The position numbers were made by a program, and so were the translations under genes. DNA of 64,000 nt. It comes from DASTBU01 sp035711845 (lineage in GTDB: Bacteria > Acidobacteriota > Vicinamibacteria > Vicinamibacterales > 2-12-FULL-66-21). The stretch is taken from NCBI GenBank assembly GCA_035711845.1, contig DASTBU010000080.1, forward strand, positions 1 through 64,000, given 5' to 3'. The notes under the pieces were generated by a model. The model saw nothing but the letters and a program-made list of their open reading frames with translations, was not told where the DNA came from and made no database searches. How positions within the stretch are numbered: position 1 is the stretch's first letter; the number at the start of each line of letters is the position of its first letter. This document shows, one piece after another, positions 63,626-64,000 of this stretch.

Positions 63626-64000
63626 TTATCGTCTTTGGACGTCCATTCGTGGCTGGCGGTCTCGAACCAGCCGCACGGACTTCACATCAATCCGCTCGAG
63701 TGGCTCCTCCCCGCTGACTGCCGTCGTCTCGATCTTGTCGACCACATCCAATCCACCCACCACACGCCCAAAGACCGTGTACTTCCCGTCCAACGAGGGC
63801 GCATCACCGGTCACGATGAAGAACGACGTGGTGGCGCTGGCCGGATCGTCGCCGTGTGCCATCGAGAGAATTCCTCGAGTGTGCTTCGTATCGTTGAACT
63901 CCGGCTGCAGGTCGCGCACGAGCTTCTGCTGCTTCGCCGTCAGCGGCCCTCTCGTGGTGAGGTAGCCGGTCTGGATCACGAACCCGCGTACCACGCGGTG
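63626..64000 (-). CDS. Peptidyl-prolyl cis-trans isomerase, cyclophilin type (5' end outside the window)
   Basis: The visible 124 residues read (HR)VVRGFVIQTGYLTTRG...EFNDTKHTRGILSMAHGDDPASATTSFFIVTGDAPSLDGKYTVFGRVVGGLDVVDKI. This includes the cyclophilin core with the catalytic-site region (R.v.gFviQ.G and SQFFI-like TSFFIV) and the FGRV-GLDVVDKI closing motif. It accelerates proline isomerisation and may be periplasmic, but the N-terminus is missing from the window. It precedes the PQQ-repeat gene in the same operon. Confidence 0.93.
   Translation of the reverse strand, partial: HRVVRGFVIQTGYLTTRGPLTAKQQKLVRDLQPEFNDTKHTRGILSMAHGDDPASATTSFFIVTGDAPSLDGKYTVFGRVVGGLDVVDKIETTAVSGEEPLERIDVKSVRLVRDRQPRMDVQRR

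Overview
The window is GC-rich, densely coded DNA from an outer-membrane-bearing bacterium: it encodes an MtrB/PioB-type barrel, a TolC homologue and an RND pump. Gene content (group 1c-type NiFe hydrogenase, type III glutamine synthetase, multihaem cytochromes, many enhancer-dependent regulators) and the style of its intergenic repeats suggest an Acidobacteriota-like soil or subsurface organism. That assignment is inference; there is no rRNA gene to confirm it. No tRNA, rRNA, CRISPR array, phage or insertion sequence was seen.

Layout. 0-1 kb: two small genes and the start of a glutamyl-tRNA reductase dimerisation-domain protein. 1-8.6 kb (minus): a hydrogenase maturation operon hypF-hypC-hypD-hypE, then a formyltransferase and an enoyl-CoA-hydratase-like gene (together resembling a split HypX), then hypA-hypB. 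8.8-14.4 kb (minus): the structural hydrogenase in the order hybO-hybA-hybB-hybC-protease. 14.7-18.9 kb (plus): pyruvate:ferredoxin oxidoreductase and a Cys-rich membrane protein. 19.3-25 kb (minus): a decahaem cytochrome, an MtrB-type porin and feoB/feoA. 25.4-29 kb (minus): a porin, nrfH and nrfA. 29-32 kb: a Crp/Fnr regulator and small proteins. 32-37.8 kb: a short sigma-54 activator divergent from hemN-hemH-hemY and a tetrahaem cytochrome. 37.7-44.4 kb: an ECF sigma factor and a TolC/adaptor/RND efflux operon. 44.9-50.6 kb: a TPR protein, a second short sigma-54 activator behind an Nfu gene, and NtrC-type two-component genes. 50.7-64 kb: universal stress protein, ADP-forming acyl-CoA synthetase, Hsp20, glutamine synthetase III, PadR, aldo/keto reductase, cupin, DNA polymerase IV, NYN/LOTUS protein, PQQ-repeat protein and the 3' part of a cyclophilin.

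The unifying signal is regulatory. Upstream of the hyp operon, the hyb operon, the decahaem/porin operon, feoB, hemN, the tetrahaem cytochrome, a TPR gene, hsp20, small unknown genes and both short activator genes there are good -24/-12 (sigma-54) promoters of the form GGCAC/T-N5-TTGC. Many have a 16-bp dyad, YGCCGR-N4-YCGGCR, 50-130 bp upstream. I propose that the two paralogous activators, which lack sensor domains but carry a Cys-rich segment and have near-identical recognition helices, drive this set through that dyad. The result would be one redox- or Fe-S-responsive regulon joining H2 oxidation, pyruvate:ferredoxin metabolism, extracellular or periplasmic electron transfer, haem synthesis and iron uptake. 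Intergenic DNA also carries several families of 7-bp tandem arrays and long palindromic repeats.
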